Below the pieces are notes generated by a model that saw nothing but the letters and a program-made list of their open reading frames with translations, did no database searches and was not told the origin of the DNA. Made by a program: the position numbers and the translations under genes. A stretch of DNA of 15,192 bases from Treponema sp. Its GTDB lineage: Bacteria; Spirochaetota; Spirochaetia; Treponematales; Breznakiellaceae. Positions 14,356 to 15,192 of this stretch are shown here, in pieces (position 1 is the first letter of the stretch; the number at the start of each line of letters is the position of its first letter). The stretch lies in contig WQXC01000032.1 in NCBI GenBank assembly GCA_009785045.1, positions 1 to 15,192 on the forward strand. Direction: 5' to 3'.

Positions 14356-14409
14356 CAGCCTTACTATACAATTATCCATTACTGATGTATGTTTGTTGTT
14401 ATTAGAATC

Positions 14410-14431
14410 TGTGTGCGGGTTTTCGCAGACA
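14410..14431 (+). promoter_or_regulatory. Leader hairpin before the cellobiose phosphorylase gene
   Basis: TGTGTGCG (14410-14417) and CGCAGACA (14424-14431) pair over 7 of 8 positions around a GGTTTT loop. It is followed by AAGGAG (14446-14451) and the start codon. No T run follows, so it is not a terminator; it may stabilise the mRNA or be incidental. Confidence 0.3.
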
Positions 14432-14457
14432 GACATAAGTTATATAAGGAGCCAATC

Positions 14458-15192
14458 ATGCAATACGGTTATTTTGACGACAATACACGGGAGTACGTAA
14501 TCACGCGCCCGGACACACCCTATCCATGGATCAACTATTTGGGTTGCGAGGATTTTTTCGGTCTTTTTTCGAATACATCGGGCGGTTATTGTTTTTACCG
14601 TGATGCGCGAATGCTGCGCCTAACACGTTACCGTTACAATAATGTTCCTGCAGACGCAGGCGGGCGTTATTTTTATTTAAAAGACGACGGCGATGTGTGG
14701 TCACCTTCCTGGATGCCGATGAAGTCTAAACTTGACCGCTATGAGTGCAGGCATGGAATGGGGTACTCACGCATTTCGTCGGCGCGCAACGGACTTGCCT
14801 ATTCACAGGTTTCGTTTGTTCCGTTACGCGATAAATGCGAAATACATAAAATTACGCTTACAAATGAATCAAATGTTGATAAGTATATTGATATGTTTTC
14901 TTTTGTGGAATTCTGTTTATGGAATGCAAACGACGACATGACAAACTTTCAGCGCAATTTTAGTATTGGCGAAGTAGAGGTTGACGGCAGCAGAATTTAC
15001 CACAAAACTGAATACCGTGAACGGCGTAATCATTATGCAGTGTGGGCAGTTAATACTCCAATCGAAGGCTTTGATACCGACAGGCAAACTTTTCTTGGTT
15101 TATACAATGGGTTTGACTCACCGCAGACAGTATTTAAGGGAGAGGCAAATAATTCTGTAGCTTCCGGCTGGGCGCCTGTTGGCTCTCATCAT
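14458..15192 (+). CDS. Cellobiose phosphorylase (GH94), N-terminal 245 residues, 3' end outside the window
   Basis: The N-terminus MQYGYFDDNTREYVITRPDT, then PWINYLGCEDFFGLFSNTSGGY, YRDARMLRLTRYRYNNVP and MFSFVEFCLWNA-DDMTNFQRN, is the unmistakable start of bacterial cellobiose phosphorylases. The full protein is about 800 residues; the visible part is the N-terminal beta-sandwich domain, and the catalytic Asp lies beyond the window. The enzyme converts cellobiose and phosphate to alpha-glucose 1-phosphate and glucose, in the cytoplasm (no signal peptide). AAGGAG (14446-14451) supports the ATG at 14458. The gene follows tandem operator-like palindromes and a TACAAT -10 candidate, suggesting induction by sugars. 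With the GH1 enzyme it gives the cell both hydrolytic and phosphorolytic routes for cellobiose. Confidence 0.95.
   Translation, partial: MQYGYFDDNTREYVITRPDTPYPWINYLGCEDFFGLFSNTSGGYCFYRDARMLRLTRYRYNNVPADAGGRYFYLKDDGDVWSPSWMPMKSKLDRYECRHGMGYSRISSARNGLAYSQVSFVPLRDKCEIHKITLTNESNVDKYIDMFSFVEFCLWNANDDMTNFQRNFSIGEVEVDGSRIYHKTEYRERRNHYAVWAVNTPIEGFDTDRQTFLGLYNGFDSPQTVFKGEANNSVASGWAPVGSHH

Overview
The window looks like the chromosome of a plant-fibre-degrading spirochaete, most likely a gut Treponema. This is inferred from gene content (a diderm with many lipoproteins, an LplB/LplC-type sugar ABC transporter without its own ATPase, cellobiose phosphorylase, GH1, GH11 and GH30 enzymes), not from a marker gene. 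TGA, TAA and TAG all serve as stops. No rRNA, tRNA, transposase or CRISPR array was seen.

Layout. (1) 1-4055, plus strand: a translationally coupled cluster made of the 3' part of a DUF58 protein, a membrane-bound transglutaminase (TgpA-like), and a PQQ-type beta-propeller lipoprotein gene interrupted by one in-frame TAG. (2) 4056-4793: a single lipoprotein of unknown function with its own promoter candidate and terminator. (3) 4799-8805, minus strand: a three-gene sugar importer operon (permease LplB-like, permease LplC-like, solute-binding protein), ending at a strong hairpin terminator. (4) 8893-10242, plus strand: a cytoplasmic GH1 beta-glucosidase divergent from the importer across an 84-bp spacer that carries operator-like repeats. 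(5) 10244-12436, minus strand: a two-gene xylanase operon (GH11, then GH30), both predicted lipoproteins, meeting the GH1 gene tail to tail with one base between stops. (6) 12567-13025, minus strand: a small heat-shock protein with its own terminator. (7) 13026-13535: a 510-bp non-coding stretch with a long imperfect inverted repeat and several dyads. (8) 13536-14305: a predicted outer-membrane beta-barrel protein and terminator. (9) 14458 to the window end: the start of a cellobiose phosphorylase gene, preceded by two near-identical tandem palindromes.

How the genes may work together (inference): the GH11 and GH30 lipoproteins cut xylan or glucuronoxylan outside the cytoplasm; a barrel protein may pass oligosaccharides through the outer membrane; the importer takes up sugars; GH1 hydrolyses beta-glucosides in the cytoplasm, and the phosphorylase cleaves cellobiose with phosphate, saving ATP.

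Most unusual are the importer permeases. The LplC-like permease carries about 100 extra residues in its first periplasmic loop, built almost entirely of acidic and aromatic residues with no basic residue over 91 positions. Its partner has a smaller two-cysteine insert in the equivalent loop.
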